Assembly: GCF_001238275.1 (NCBI RefSeq)
Contig: NZ_LGTB01000003.1
Coordinates: 186,001-250,000, forward strand
DNA from: Bradyrhizobium viridifuturi
GTDB lineage: Bacteria > Pseudomonadota > Alphaproteobacteria > Rhizobiales > Xanthobacteraceae
DNA: 64,000 bases
Direction of reading: 5' to 3'
Shown here: positions 1-11,684 of the stretch, piece after piece
How the letters are laid out: the number at the start of each line of letters is the position of its first letter
Position numbering within the stretch: the first letter of the stretch is position 1
Made by a program: the position numbers and the translations under genes
Notes under the pieces: model-generated
The model's input: only the letters and a program-made list of their open reading frames with translations
Databases searched by the model: none
What the model was told of the DNA's origin: nothing

Positions 1-1256
1 GTTTTGGCAGCTACGGCTTCCCGGAAAGCCACGCCGCGAGTTTCGCCCAGCTCGTCTACATCTCCTCATGGCTGAAGCATTATCACCCCGATGCGTTCTG
101 TTGCGGCCTGCTCAACTCGCAGCCGATGGGCTTTTATGCCCCGGCGCAGATCGTCGGCGACGCCCGCAAGAACGGCGTCACGGTGCGCGAGGTCGATGTC
201 TCCCATAGCTTTGCGCAGAACACGCTGGAGGAGCAGGTCGGCGATTATTGCGCAGTGCGGCTCGGCTTCCGCCAGATCGACGGGTTTCACTGGCTCGATG
301 AGGACGAGGAGCGGTTGAAATCCCTCCAGTCGTCATTCCGGGGCGCGCAAAGCGCGAGCCCGGAATCCATTTCTCAGCGTAACAGTGGCCTGATGGATTC
401 CGGGCTCGCGCCAAGAGGCGCGCCCCGGAATGACGGGGAGCAAGACTGGGCCGACCGCATCGTCGCGGCGCGCAGCCGCCGGCCATTCACCTCGCTGGAA
501 GAGTTTGCCCGCGACACCGGTCTGCCGAAGCGCGCGCTGATCCTGCTCGCCGATGCCGATGCGTTCCGCTCGCTCGGGCTCGACCGCCGCGAGGCGCTGT
601 GGGCGGTGCGGCGGCTGCCCGACGACGTGCCGCTGCCGCTGTTCGAGGCCGCGACCGCGCGCGAGCAGCCGGATGAGGGCGCAAAACCGCTGCCGGAAAT
701 GCCGCGCCCCGAGCAGGTGGTCGCCGACTATCAGACCATCCGCCTGTCGCTGAAGGGCCATCCGATGGAATTCCTGCGCGAGATGTTCACCAGGGAGCGC
801 GTCGTCGCCTGCCACACCATCAACCGCAGCAACGATCGCCGCCGCGTTCGTTGCGCCGGCGTGGTGCTGGTGCGGCAGCGGCCGGGCAGCGCCAAGGGCG
901 TCGTGTTCATGACACTGGAGGACGAGACCGGCATCGCCAACATCGTGGTCTGGCCGAAAGTGATGGAGCAGTACCGCAAGGAAGTGATGGGCTCTCGCCT
1001 GATCCTGGTCGAGGGCTATATCCAGAGCAGTCCGGAGGGCGTCACGCATCTGGTGGCGCAGCGCATGACCGACCGCTCCCACGATCTGATCGGCCTCGCC
1101 AACGAATCGCTGTCTCGCAAGCATCCCGTGCCGGCCGGCCCAGCGCTGATCGAGCCGCTCAACGACGACCGCCGGGATCACGGCGACAACTCGCCGCAAA
1201 GGATCCGCCATCCCCGCAACGTCCGCATCCTGCCGCCGTCGCGGGACTTTCATTGA
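1..1256 (+). CDS. dnaE2: Error-prone DNA polymerase DnaE2 (ImuC), C-terminal part
   Basis: The gene enters from the left edge; the first complete codon is at base 3. The visible 418 residues begin with the C-family polymerase stretch FGSYGFPESHAASFAQ, continue through a helix-hairpin-helix region with LADADAFRSLGLDRR, and end in an OB-fold (GVVFMTLEDETGIANIVVW) typical of DnaE-type alpha subunits. The short tail after the OB-fold and the SHAASFA stretch fit the DnaE2/ImuC branch, which does SOS-induced translesion synthesis with ImuA and ImuB; those genes would lie upstream, outside the window. A palindromic repeat at 332-434 is translated in frame and adds about 35 residues between the two halves of the hairpin region. 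Family assignment is confident. Whether the interrupted protein is active is unknown. Confidence 0.93.
   Translation, partial: FGSYGFPESHAASFAQLVYISSWLKHYHPDAFCCGLLNSQPMGFYAPAQIVGDARKNGVTVREVDVSHSFAQNTLEEQVGDYCAVRLGFRQIDGFHWLDEDEERLKSLQSSFRGAQSASPESISQRNSGLMDSGLAPRGAPRNDGEQDWADRIVAARSRRPFTSLEEFARDTGLPKRALILLADADAFRSLGLDRREALWAVRRLPDDVPLPLFEAATAREQPDEGAKPLPEMPRPEQVVADYQTIRLSLKGHPMEFLREMFTRERVVACHTINRSNDRRRVRCAGVVLVRQRPGSAKGVVFMTLEDETGIANIVVWPKVMEQYRKEVMGSRLILVEGYIQSSPEGVTHLVAQRMTDRSHDLIGLANESLSRKHPVPAGPALIEPLNDDRRDHGDNSPQRIRHPRNVRILPPSRDFH
332..434. repeat. Palindromic repeat inserted in frame in dnaE2
   Basis: The left arm GTCATTCCGGGGCGCGC (from 332) and the right arm GCGCGCCCCGGAATGAC (ending 434) are perfect reverse complements. 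The pairing continues inward through GCGCGAGCCCGGAATCCAT on both sides, leaving a loop of about 20 bases. The dnaE2 reading frame stays open through the whole element. A half copy (GTGCCCCGGAATGAC) lies at 1819-1833. The element resembles the intergenic palindromes common in Bradyrhizobium; that likeness is from general knowledge, not from a search. Confidence 0.85.
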
Positions 1257-1319
1257 AGTTGATGCAGATCAAAGCCATCGCCGAGCTCGCGTAAGACAAG
1301 GCACAAGAAGGAGACCGGG

Positions 1320-1535
1320 ATGTCCACAACCGAGATCGCGAAGCGTCATTTCTCAGCGGCACTTGCAGATGCAAAGTCCACCGGACTGGATCACGACGCT
1401 CTCTGCCGTTCGCTGCTCGGCCTCGTCGTTTCGAAATACCTTGAAAACCGGAGCGTCGCCGACGTCCAGTCGGAGCTTCGCTTCATTGCCGACAATTGCG
1501 ACCCCGACACAGACTTCGCATTCATGCGTCCCTAG
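1320..1535 (+). CDS. Small conserved-looking hypothetical protein (71 aa)
   Basis: The ATG at 1320 follows a good ribosome site (AAGGAGACCGGG). The 71-residue product is soluble and mixed in charge, with no signal peptide or membrane segment. I do not recognise a named domain. The middle part (LGLVVSKYLENRSVADVQSEL) looks helical. Codon use matches the surroundings, and the spacing from dnaE2 (64 bases) would allow co-transcription. The stop at 1533-1535 falls directly before a GlcG-like remnant in the same frame, so the natural C-terminus could have been altered by the rearrangement that brought the remnant in. Confidence 0.6.
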   Translation: MSTTEIAKRHFSAALADAKSTGLDHDALCRSLLGLVVSKYLENRSVADVQSELRFIADNCDPDTDFAFMRP

Positions 1536-1803
1536 ATCTGGACTACGCACGGACTGTCGCGCCATCGCAGCGTTTCCGAGCACAAGGCGCACACCACGAC
1601 GCGCTATCGGCGTCCCACGCTGACGTTCGAAAACCTGATGGGAAAGGGAGCATCCTTCTCCTATCTCGCGACGCTCGACGACGTGATCGCCTCGCGCGGC
1701 CGCAACCTGCTGATCGTCGACGGCAAAGGTCGTCGGCGCCATCGGCGGTTCGGGCTCGCAGGACAATGTGATCTTGCTCGCCGGCCAGGCCGCGCTGAAG
1801 TAA
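1536..1803 (+). pseudogene. Remnant of a GlcG/HbpS-like (DUF336) protein
   Basis: Reading from 1536 gives THGLSRHRSVSEHKAHTTT, then a stretch typical of the DUF336 (GlcG/HbpS, haem-binding or glycolate-locus) family: RRPTLTFENLMGKGASFSYL and LDDVIASRGRNLLIVDGK. The frame then breaks at about 1727 (an extra A in GGCAAAGGTC) and resumes as VVGAIGGSGSQDNVI, ending AALK and a stop at 1801-1803. The N-terminal part and a start codon are missing. It is therefore a 5'-truncated, frameshifted relic. This lesion is an insertion, unlike the one-base deletions seen elsewhere in the window. Confidence 0.7.
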
Positions 1804-1911
1804 GGCGTGACGTGATGCGTGCCCCGGAATGACGAGAGATGGAGTATGTCTCTCAATTTAGTTCGGCTTTTCAGAATTTGACTTGACGCCGCCCCCAACT
1901 CAGATGTTCAA

Positions 1912-2330
1912 TATGCCCGTCTCACCCGATACGAGGGGCGGATCGCGATCGTCACGAACGCGGGTCGAGATGCGGTGGACGCCGAATGCGCGACTGACGA
2001 GTGCGCATGACGCGGACGGCGAAGTCGTGTGGTCCTGACGCCCTCATGGCAGGTGTCTCTTCACATTGCGCGGTGCGCGTGGCGAAGACGGTGACAAGCA
2101 AGCCTGGTCTCGCCGGGGAGAGCACGAAGTAAGCCGTAGCCCATCGCGCAGGGAAAGCCGGGTTGTTTCCGGTTACACCTGTGGTCCTACCCCCGAGCTT
2201 CCTACCCATTGCTCGGGGCCCATGGGTGCGATCGGCACCCGGCTTTCCCTGCGCCCTCTGTTCAAGGAGAGGGTGAAACGAACAGCAAACCTCGGGCGGA
2301 TCACGCCGCGAGAACGCTGATCCGCGGCTT
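1912..2330. repeat. Intergenic element with nested inverted repeats
   Basis: No convincing gene lies between 1804 and 2419. The stretch holds two nested hairpins. The outer one pairs GCGCAGGGAAAGCCGGGT (2146-2163) with ACCCGGCTTTCCCTGCGC (2237-2254), a perfect 18-base match. The inner one pairs CCCCGAGC with GCTCGGGG around 2191-2219. The preceding text (GACAAGCAAGCCTGGTCTCG, GAGAGCACGAAGTAAGCCG) resembles a repeat I associate with Bradyrhizobium and Rhodopseudomonas genomes. The outer limits given are approximate. Open frames inside it (for example 2066-2320) have no protein-like character. Confidence 0.55.
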
Positions 2331-2419
2331 ACGTGCGAATGCTTACACCAAGCTTACAACTCGCCACCGTCGGCTTGGTCCTGCATTCGCAAATGGATGA
2401 ACTCTTCGGCAGCTGCATA

Positions 2420-2707
2420 CTATTCCACCGCGGCCCCCACCGGCGGTCCGCCCGGCGGGCGGTGCAGAAAGGTGATCGACGCATAGGCGCCGACCCAGGA
2501 GCCGGCTGCCGCGAAGGCGACGTAGAGCCAGTTTTCGGTGTAGCTGATCACCGCATAGGAGGAGAGCACGTACCAGACGCTGCTCCAGGTCGCCGCCGGC
2601 ACGCGCTTGCGCGCGACGACCGCAGAGGTGAACATGACGTAGACCGCGTCGGTCGCCGCGGTCGCGAGGAAGACACCGCCGGCGGTGAGGGGATCGATGG
2701 CAGCCAT
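2420..2707 (-). CDS. Small membrane protein, hypothetical (95 aa)
   Basis: The product has about three hydrophobic segments: residues 8-28 (LTAGGVFLATAATDAVYVMF), about 40-60 (SSVWYVLSSYAVISYTENW) and 63-80 (YVAFAAAGSWVGAYASI), followed by a short Pro/Gly-rich tail. That suggests a small inner-membrane protein. The start ATG at 2707 follows AACAGGAGTTGCA on the minus strand, a plausible ribosome site. I do not know a function. The gene stands alone between the inverted-repeat element and a pair of REP-like palindromes that would be upstream of its promoter. Confidence 0.7.
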   Translation of the reverse strand: MAAIDPLTAGGVFLATAATDAVYVMFTSAVVARKRVPAATWSSVWYVLSSYAVISYTENWLYVAFAAAGSWVGAYASITFLHRPPGGPPVGAAVE

Positions 2708-2736
2708 TGCAACTCCTGTTCGGCTCGGGCAGAGCT

Positions 2737-2838
2737 AAGGCATGATGCGGAAAAGTGCGAAGCGGTTTTCCGAAAACATCATGCCCAAACAAGGCATGAT
2801 CCGGAACAGCGTGAAATGGTTCTCCGAAAGATGGTTGG
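2737..2838. repeat. Two tandem REP-like palindromes
   Basis: The first copy (2740-2784) reads GGCATGATGCGGAAAAGTG ... CGGTTTTCCGAAAACATCATGCC, and the second (2793-2835) starts GGCATGATCCGGAACAGCG. Each folds on itself through GGCATGAT/ATCATGCC and CGGAAAA/TTTTCCG. The same family recurs at 5707-5752 and 13543-13589. Confidence 0.75.
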
Positions 2839-2900
2839 GATCGGGCACCGCCTTTTTGTCATCATGCTGAGGCATAGAATAATCACAAACAGGAACGCGC

Positions 2901-4307
2901 ATGCAGGGCATCCGTGAAATCCTCGCCGATATCTGGACCGGCGCCGGCGGTACGTCGTCTGCGCTCGATGCGGTCAAGCTGACCGGCAGCGAGCCGCAAC
3001 TGCCTTCGTCGTTTCGGGTCGCAGCCGCTGCGCAGGCGCCGATCGCAGCCGCGGGCCTTGCCGCGGCCGAAATCTGGAAGGCCCGCAGCGGGGACGGGCA
3101 GGAGGTCGCGGTCGATATCCGCCATGCCGTCGTCGAATGCCGCAGCGAGCGCTATTTGCGCGTCGACGACAAGCCGCCGCCGCCAGCCTGGGACAAGATC
3201 GCCGGCGTCTACCGTGTCAAGGACGACCGCTTCGTCCGCCTTCATACCAATTTTCCGCATCACCGCGACGCCGTCTGCAGGGTGCTTGGCTGCAATGCCG
3301 AGCGTGACGAGGTCCAGGCCGCGCTCTTGCAGTGGGACGGCGAGGCGTTCGAGACCGCGGCCTATGAAGCCGGCGGCGTCGTCGCCTTGATGCGCTCGCA
3401 TGACGAATGGTCGGCGACGCCGCATGCCAAGGAGCTGGCAAAACTGCCGCTGATCTCGATCGAGAAGATCGGCGAGGCCGCGCCAAAGCCTTGGCCCGCC
3501 GGGAAGCGGCCGCTGGCCGGCATCCGTGTGCTCGACCTGTCGCGCGTGATCGCCGGTCCCGTCGCCGGCCGCACGCTCGCCGCGCACGGCGCCGACGTGC
3601 TGCTGATCTCCGGTCCCGATCTGCCTGCTATCCCCTGGCTGACCATCGACACCGGCCGCGGCAAGCTGACGACGTTCCTCGAACTGCGCAGCGAGGAGGG
3701 GCGGGGCGTGATGCGCAATCTCGTGGCGCAGGCCGATATTCTCTCGCAGGGCTATCGTCCGCAGGCGATTGCGCGGCTCGGCTTCTCGGCCGAGGAGGCG
3801 GCCCGCATCAATCCCGGGATCGTCTATGTGACGCTCTCGGCCTATGGCCATGCCGGTCCGTGGGCGGAGCGGCGCGGCTTCGATTCGCTGGTGCAGACCA
3901 CGACCGGCTTCAATCATGCCGAGGGACAGGCGGCCGGCGTCGGTGGACCGAAGGAATTGCCGGCCCAGATGCTCGACCACGCCACCGGATATTTCATGGC
4001 GTTCGGCGCCATGATGGCCAAGGCACGCCAGGCGCGCGAGGGCGGCAGCTGGCATGTTCGGGTATCGCTGGCGCAAACCGGGCGCTGGCTGCGGAATCTC
4101 GGCCGCCTCGAGGCGGGCCTCGCGACCGAGGACCTGAAGGCGGATGCGGTGCAGCCCTACATCGAGCGGCTTCAGTCCGGTTTTGGCGCGCTGAGCTCGG
4201 TCCGGCACGCCGCCATCCTGTCGCGCACCCCGGCCCATTGGTCCCGTCCGGCGATGCCGCTCGGCAGCCATCGTGCGGAGTTTCCTGCCCCGGAGTTTCC
4301 CGGATGA
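2901..4307 (+). CDS. CoA-transferase family III (CaiB/BaiF) protein
   Basis: The 468-residue protein belongs to the class III CoA-transferases, which move CoA between carboxylic acids in the cytoplasm. The core from about residue 210 is diagnostic: LAGIRVLDLSRVIAGPVAGR is the family's entry strand-helix, IDTGRGKLTTFLEL follows, then NPGIVYVTLSAYGHAGPWAE and RRGFDSLVQTTTGF. The Asp of GFD (about 327) sits where the catalytic Asp of formyl-CoA transferase is found. The N-terminal 200 residues look like a second, diverged partial copy of the fold (AAAEIWKARSGDGQEVAVDI), as in the long members of the family. Substrate cannot be told. The start ATG at 2901 follows AACAGGAACGCGC. The gene appears monocistronic. 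Confidence 0.87.
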   Translation: MQGIREILADIWTGAGGTSSALDAVKLTGSEPQLPSSFRVAAAAQAPIAAAGLAAAEIWKARSGDGQEVAVDIRHAVVECRSERYLRVDDKPPPPAWDKIAGVYRVKDDRFVRLHTNFPHHRDAVCRVLGCNAERDEVQAALLQWDGEAFETAAYEAGGVVALMRSHDEWSATPHAKELAKLPLISIEKIGEAAPKPWPAGKRPLAGIRVLDLSRVIAGPVAGRTLAAHGADVLLISGPDLPAIPWLTIDTGRGKLTTFLELRSEEGRGVMRNLVAQADILSQGYRPQAIARLGFSAEEAARINPGIVYVTLSAYGHAGPWAERRGFDSLVQTTTGFNHAEGQAAGVGGPKELPAQMLDHATGYFMAFGAMMAKARQAREGGSWHVRVSLAQTGRWLRNLGRLEAGLATEDLKADAVQPYIERLQSGFGALSSVRHAAILSRTPAHWSRPAMPLGSHRAEFPAPEFPG

Positions 4308-4458
4308 GACATTCAGCCGCCGTTCAGGCTATCCGAACTTTAACGACGCGCACCGCCGAAATACGATTTTTAGGTTGTTTGCAACGCCAATTCGGCACTA
4401 TTAGCGCACCGCTGGGGCTGTCCCGCCGGAAGCTGCAACGATCGACCCCGCGGACCGC

Positions 4459-5706
4459 ATGCTGAAAGAGTTTACCAAGAGAATGCAGAGCTTTAGCCGC
4501 CCGCGTTTGCTCGTGGCCGCGGCGGTGCTGGTGGTCGCCTGCGCGGGCGCCTATGGCTACACCCGTTTCGGCTCTGAAAAGCAGGCGCCATCGGAAGTCT
4601 CCAGCCAGTCCCGCAAGGGCGGCACGCAGTATGCGCCGTCGGCCGCCGAGTGGGCCAGCCTGACCTTCCAGACCGTGTCCGAGCACACGTTCCGCTCCGA
4701 GCTGGTGACCGAAGGCAAGATCGGGATCGATGAGGACCGTTCCACCCCGGTCTACTCGCCTTACACCGGGCGGGTGACGCGCCTCCTGGTGCGGCCGGGC
4801 GATGCCGTGGCGAAGGGGCAGCCGCTGTTCGTGATCGAGGCGGCCGACACCGTGCAGGCGCAGAACGATTACGTCGCCGCGATGACCGGTCTCAACAAAG
4901 CTCAGTCGGCACTCGACCTGGCGCAGATCCAGGAAAAGCGCGCCAAGGACCTGTCCGAAGGCAAGGCGATCCCGCTGAAGGATTACCAGACTGCGCAGGC
5001 GGCGCTGGTGCAGGCGCAGAACGATGCGCGCTCGGCGCAGACGCTGCTGGAAGCCGCGCAGAACAAGCTGCACATCCTCGGCTTCGGCGACGACGCCATC
5101 ACGACCTTGCAGCAGAAGGGCCGTCTCAATCCGGAGACGACGGTGTACGCGCCGATCGGCGGCACCGTGGTCCAGCGCAAGGCCGGCCCCGGCCAGTATG
5201 TCTCGACCGGCGCCAGCGATCCGGTCTACGTGATCGGCGATCTCTCGACGGTCTGGCTGATCGCCTTCGTCCGCGAATCCGATGCCGATAATGTCGCGAT
5301 CGGGCAGGACCTCAGCTTCAGCGTGATGGCGCTGCCCGGCAAGCTGCTGAACGCCCGGGTCAACTATGTCGCCGCCGCGATCGATGCGACCTCGCGCCGG
5401 CTGCTGGTCCGCGCCACCATCGACAATGCCGATAATCGGCTGAAGCCCGAGATGTTCGCCAATGTGACGCTGTATTCGAAAGGCGATCACCCGGCGGTCG
5501 GCGTGCCGAAGCAGGCGCTGATCTACGAGGGCGATCAGGTTCGGGTCTGGGTCGCGAAAGCCGACGACAAGACCATCGAGCTGCGCCAGATCAAGCCCGG
5601 CCTCATCAATGGAGACCTCGTCGAGGTCGCCGGCAATCTCAAGCCTGGCGAGCAGATCGTGACGAAGGGAAGCCTCTTCATCGACCGCGCCGCCTCCGGC
5701 ACCTAA
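4459..5706 (+). CDS. RND efflux periplasmic adaptor subunit (HlyD/CusB family)
   Basis: This is a membrane fusion protein that would bridge an inner-membrane RND pump and an outer-membrane TolC-type channel. Residues about 15-35 (RLLVAAAVLVVACAGAYGY) form the N-terminal anchor. Then come a barrel-sandwich (lipoyl-like) half, VYSPYTGRVTRLLVRPGDAV, an alpha-helical hairpin rich in Ala and Gln (about 130-205), the return half YAPIGGTVVQRKAGPGQYVS, and a beta-barrel and membrane-proximal region. The pattern matches CusB/CzcB adaptors of heavy-metal RND systems, but the N-terminal metal-binding methionines of CusB are not evident, so the metal is uncertain. The pump gene starts 86 bases downstream, with a REP-like palindrome in the gap. 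An internal ATG at 4483 is an alternative start. Confidence 0.88.
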   Translation: MLKEFTKRMQSFSRPRLLVAAAVLVVACAGAYGYTRFGSEKQAPSEVSSQSRKGGTQYAPSAAEWASLTFQTVSEHTFRSELVTEGKIGIDEDRSTPVYSPYTGRVTRLLVRPGDAVAKGQPLFVIEAADTVQAQNDYVAAMTGLNKAQSALDLAQIQEKRAKDLSEGKAIPLKDYQTAQAALVQAQNDARSAQTLLEAAQNKLHILGFGDDAITTLQQKGRLNPETTVYAPIGGTVVQRKAGPGQYVSTGASDPVYVIGDLSTVWLIAFVRESDADNVAIGQDLSFSVMALPGKLLNARVNYVAAAIDATSRRLLVRATIDNADNRLKPEMFANVTLYSKGDHPAVGVPKQALIYEGDQVRVWVAKADDKTIELRQIKPGLINGDLVEVAGNLKPGEQIVTKGSLFIDRAASGT

Positions 5707-5752
5707 GGCATGATCCGGGAAAGGGGAAACCGGCTTTCCGGATCGACCATGC
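5707..5752. repeat. REP-like palindrome between adaptor and pump genes
   Basis: GGCATGATCCGGGAAAGGGG and CGGCTTTCCGGATCGACCATGC are related to the copies at 2737-2838 and 13543-13589. It begins one base after the adaptor stop codon. It could stabilise or attenuate the message between adaptor and pump; that is inference. Confidence 0.65.
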
Positions 5753-5792
5753 TCAACAAGAAAAATCCTTCCAGCTGAAAGCGCCGATCTGA

Positions 5793-8918
<3,126 letters not shown>

Positions 8919-8926
<8 letters not shown>

Positions 8927-9887
8927 AGCCGTAGAGCCGTGCGGGATTGTCGACCAGGATGGTCTTGCGGGTCGCGGCATCGGGCGCCCAGACCGGAAGC
9001 TGGTTGAGGAGGCGGCCATCGTCGATCTGGTACAGCGGCGTCACGTCGGTGACCTTCTTGCCCGCCGGTGTCACCGAATCCGGATGCGGCCAGTCGGTGC
9101 CCCAGACGATGCGCTCGGCATTGGCAGCGATCAGCGCCTGCGCCAGCGGCGTGGCGTCGGCATAGTCGGGCGCAAGCTTGGAGGCGCGGTAGGCGCCGGA
9201 GATCTTGACGTAGGCCTTGCCTGATTTGACCAGCGCGAGCAGGTCATCAAACCCCGGCTGGCCCGTGCCGAGCGCGGCCTCGGCGCCGCCGAAATGGTCG
9301 AACACCACGGGCACCGGCGCTGCCGCGACCAGATCCTTGATCGCGGAGATCATGGCGAGGCTGGTGAAAAGCTGGACATGCCAGCCGCGCGCCTTCATCC
9401 GCTCGATCGCGGCCGAGAAGCGCTGCCGGCCGACATTGGGATCGTTGACGCCGCCGGTCGCAAGGTTGAGGCGGATGCCGCGGAAGCCGGCGTTCTGCAT
9501 GGCGGCGAGATCGCTTTCGCTGGTCTTGTCGTCGATCACGGCGACGCCGCGCGCCGTGGGGCCGCGCGCCGTCATGCCGAACAGGGTCGAGGAATTGTCG
9601 GGGCCGTAGACGCTCGGCGTCACGATCACCACGCGCTCGACATGCAGCGCCTTGTGCAGCGCGCTCATCTCCTCCGGAGAGGCCGGTTCCGGCGTATAGA
9701 CGCGGCCGGCGAAGAACGGGAATTTCTCGGGGTCGCCATGGATGTGGGTGTGGCAGTCGCATGCACCGGCAGGCACGTCGAAGTTCACCGGGGTCGATGG
9801 TTGCGCTGCCTTGGACAATGCGTTGCTGCTGGTCATGGTCACTCCCGCTGCGATGGAAGCCAGCATCATATCGCGTCGCGTCAGCAT
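8919..9887 (-). CDS. Tat-exported amidohydrolase family 2 protein
   Basis: The 322-residue protein starts with a twin-arginine signal (MLTRRDMMLASIAAGVTM) and is probably exported folded to the periplasm. The mature part is a TIM-barrel amidohydrolase of the 2-pyrone-4,6-dicarboxylate lactonase-like type: CDCHTHIHG supplies the HxH metal site, VVFDHFGG a further metal-site His, and IVWGTDWPHPDS the late Asp. The closest well-known relatives (LigI) hydrolyse lactones in aromatic degradation, but the substrate here is unknown. Its 3' end overlaps the pump gene's 3' end by 8 bases. It is convergent with the pump and lies downstream of tolC on the same strand, with about 140 bases between. Confidence 0.85.
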
Positions 9888-10025
9888 TGGACGTCTCCCT
9901 GCATGCTCGGCTGTTATGCGCGCACTCCGCGCACCGGCATTATCGGTTGCCTGCGGGGGCGGAGGTTATCGGCGGAGAGAGCGGGCGGAAAGGGCCGGTT
10001 CGCGCTGCGACCGGTTCCATCAGGC

Positions 10026-11443
10026 CTATTGCCCCGACGGCGTGCGCAGGCCGTGCCAGGCGTCGCGCACCTGATGGTAGTGCACTTCGGGCAGATAGTC
10101 GGGCGTCTTGAGATTGAGCGTCTTGACGTCGAGCCGTCCGACCGCGCTGAGCAGGGTGTAGGAGGCGATCACGCGGTCGCGCTGCGCGCCGATCAGACGG
10201 GCTCGTGCCGTGATCAAGTCCTGCTGGGCGTTGAGCACGTCGACGGTGGTGCGCTGGCCACCGGCGCCTCCTTCTGCACACCTGCGAGCGCGACCTCGGC
10301 GGCCTTCACCTCGGACTCGGAGGCCGACACCGCAATCTTGGCGCCCTCATTGGCGACCCATGCGCTGACCGCGGCGGTCTTGGCCTGATTGCGGACCTGA
10401 TCCAGCACGAGGCGGCTCTGCGCGGCCACTTCCTTGGCCTGCCGGGTCTGCGAGGCCGCGGTGCCGCCGTCATAGATCGGCTGCGTGACCTGGCCGATCA
10501 CCGAGGCCTGGTCCGTTCCGAACGTACCGAGCGTCTGGTCGTTGTCGCGGCTGCGGCTGACGCTACCCTGCAGGGTAACGTTCGGCATCAGGCTGCTCTC
10601 GGCGACGCGGATCGAGGTCGAGGCGACATCGACGTCGAAGCCGGCCGCGGTCACGGCGGGATGCTCGCGCAGCGCAAGCGCGATCGCATCCTCGCGGCTG
10701 CGCGGCAGCAGCCGGTCGGTGGTTTCCGCCGGCCGCAATTGCGACGGCGGGTTGCCGACCACCTGCGCATAGGTGGCCTGGCTGACCGCATAGTTGACCT
10801 CGGCGGCGTTGAGATCGGCGAGGCCGCGGTTGAGGCGCGCCTCGGCCTGGGCCGTATCGGTCGGCGTAACATCGCCGGCATTGAGGCGGCGCTGCGTGAT
10901 CGCCTGGGTCTCCTTCAGGAAGGCGACGTTGGACCGCTGCGCCTCGACCAGGGTCTGGTTGGCCAGCACGTTGGTATAGGCGGTGACAGCATCGAGCAGC
11001 ACGCCCTGGCCGACATTGCGCAGCGCCTCGCGGCCGGATTGCACCTGCAATTCGGCGACGCGGACGCTGTTGGCGGTCTTGAAGCCGTTAAACAGGGTCT
11101 GGGTCACCGTGACCCCGATCTGCCACGGCTTCAGCGTCGCGGTCTGGATGACGTTGCCGGGTAGCTGGTCGCGGACCGCCTGCAGGCCGAGCGAAAGGCC
11201 GGCCACGATCTGGGGACGATAGCCGGCCAGCGCCTGCGGAACGTTCTCGTCGGTGGCGCGCTGGCGTGCCCGCTCGGCATTAAGCTGCGGATTGGTCTGG
11301 TACGCCTTGACCAGGGCCTCCGGCAGGCTCTCGGCGCGGGCCGCGGTGTCAGTCAGCAGGGCGCATGCCAATGCGCCAAGGCCGATGCCCGACAAAAGCA
11401 CGCGCCTCGCTACGTCGCCAATATCAGCGGCACGCCCAACCAT
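10026..11443 (-). pseudogene. TolC-family outer membrane efflux protein, frameshifted
   Basis: With one base restored this gives about 472 residues, the usual TolC length. The start ATG at 11443 precedes a signal-like segment (VLLSGIGLGALACALLTDTA) ending before AESLPEAL, the typical start of mature TolC. Coiled-coil repeats follow in two halves, each with the family's strand motifs (VTVTQTLFNGFKTAN; GQVTQPIYDGGTAASQTRQ). The frame breaks in GAGGCGCCGGTGGCC (about 10261-10268 on the plus strand). Past the break, QRTTVDVLNAQQDLITAR continues the family's conserved C-terminal helix to a stop at 10026. It would be the outer-membrane exit for the RND system to its left or a general type I/RND partner. 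Like the pump gene, it is disrupted by one missing base. Confidence 0.85.
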
Positions 11444-11684
11444 GTGATCCCGCACACCAAAACCCCGGCAATCCGCTCCCGCGGACGCCGTCGACACATC
11501 TACCTGTTTACGGGGCGGCACCGCCACAGGCAAACCGCCCCGCGACATCTGCACATCATTTCGGTTCTTGTCTGTTGCCGGTTCGTCACAGGCGAACGCG
11601 ACTGTCATATGAAGTATAAGTTCGAACCGCCGCCCGTCGATTCAGCAACGCCGGTTATCCACCGCCTGCCTGGGTTCATTGCAG

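Noticed and set aside
2883..4271. A 462-codon minus-strand frame opposite the CoA-transferase gene
   Set aside because: Same antisense effect; the plus-strand protein has clear family motifs and this one has none.
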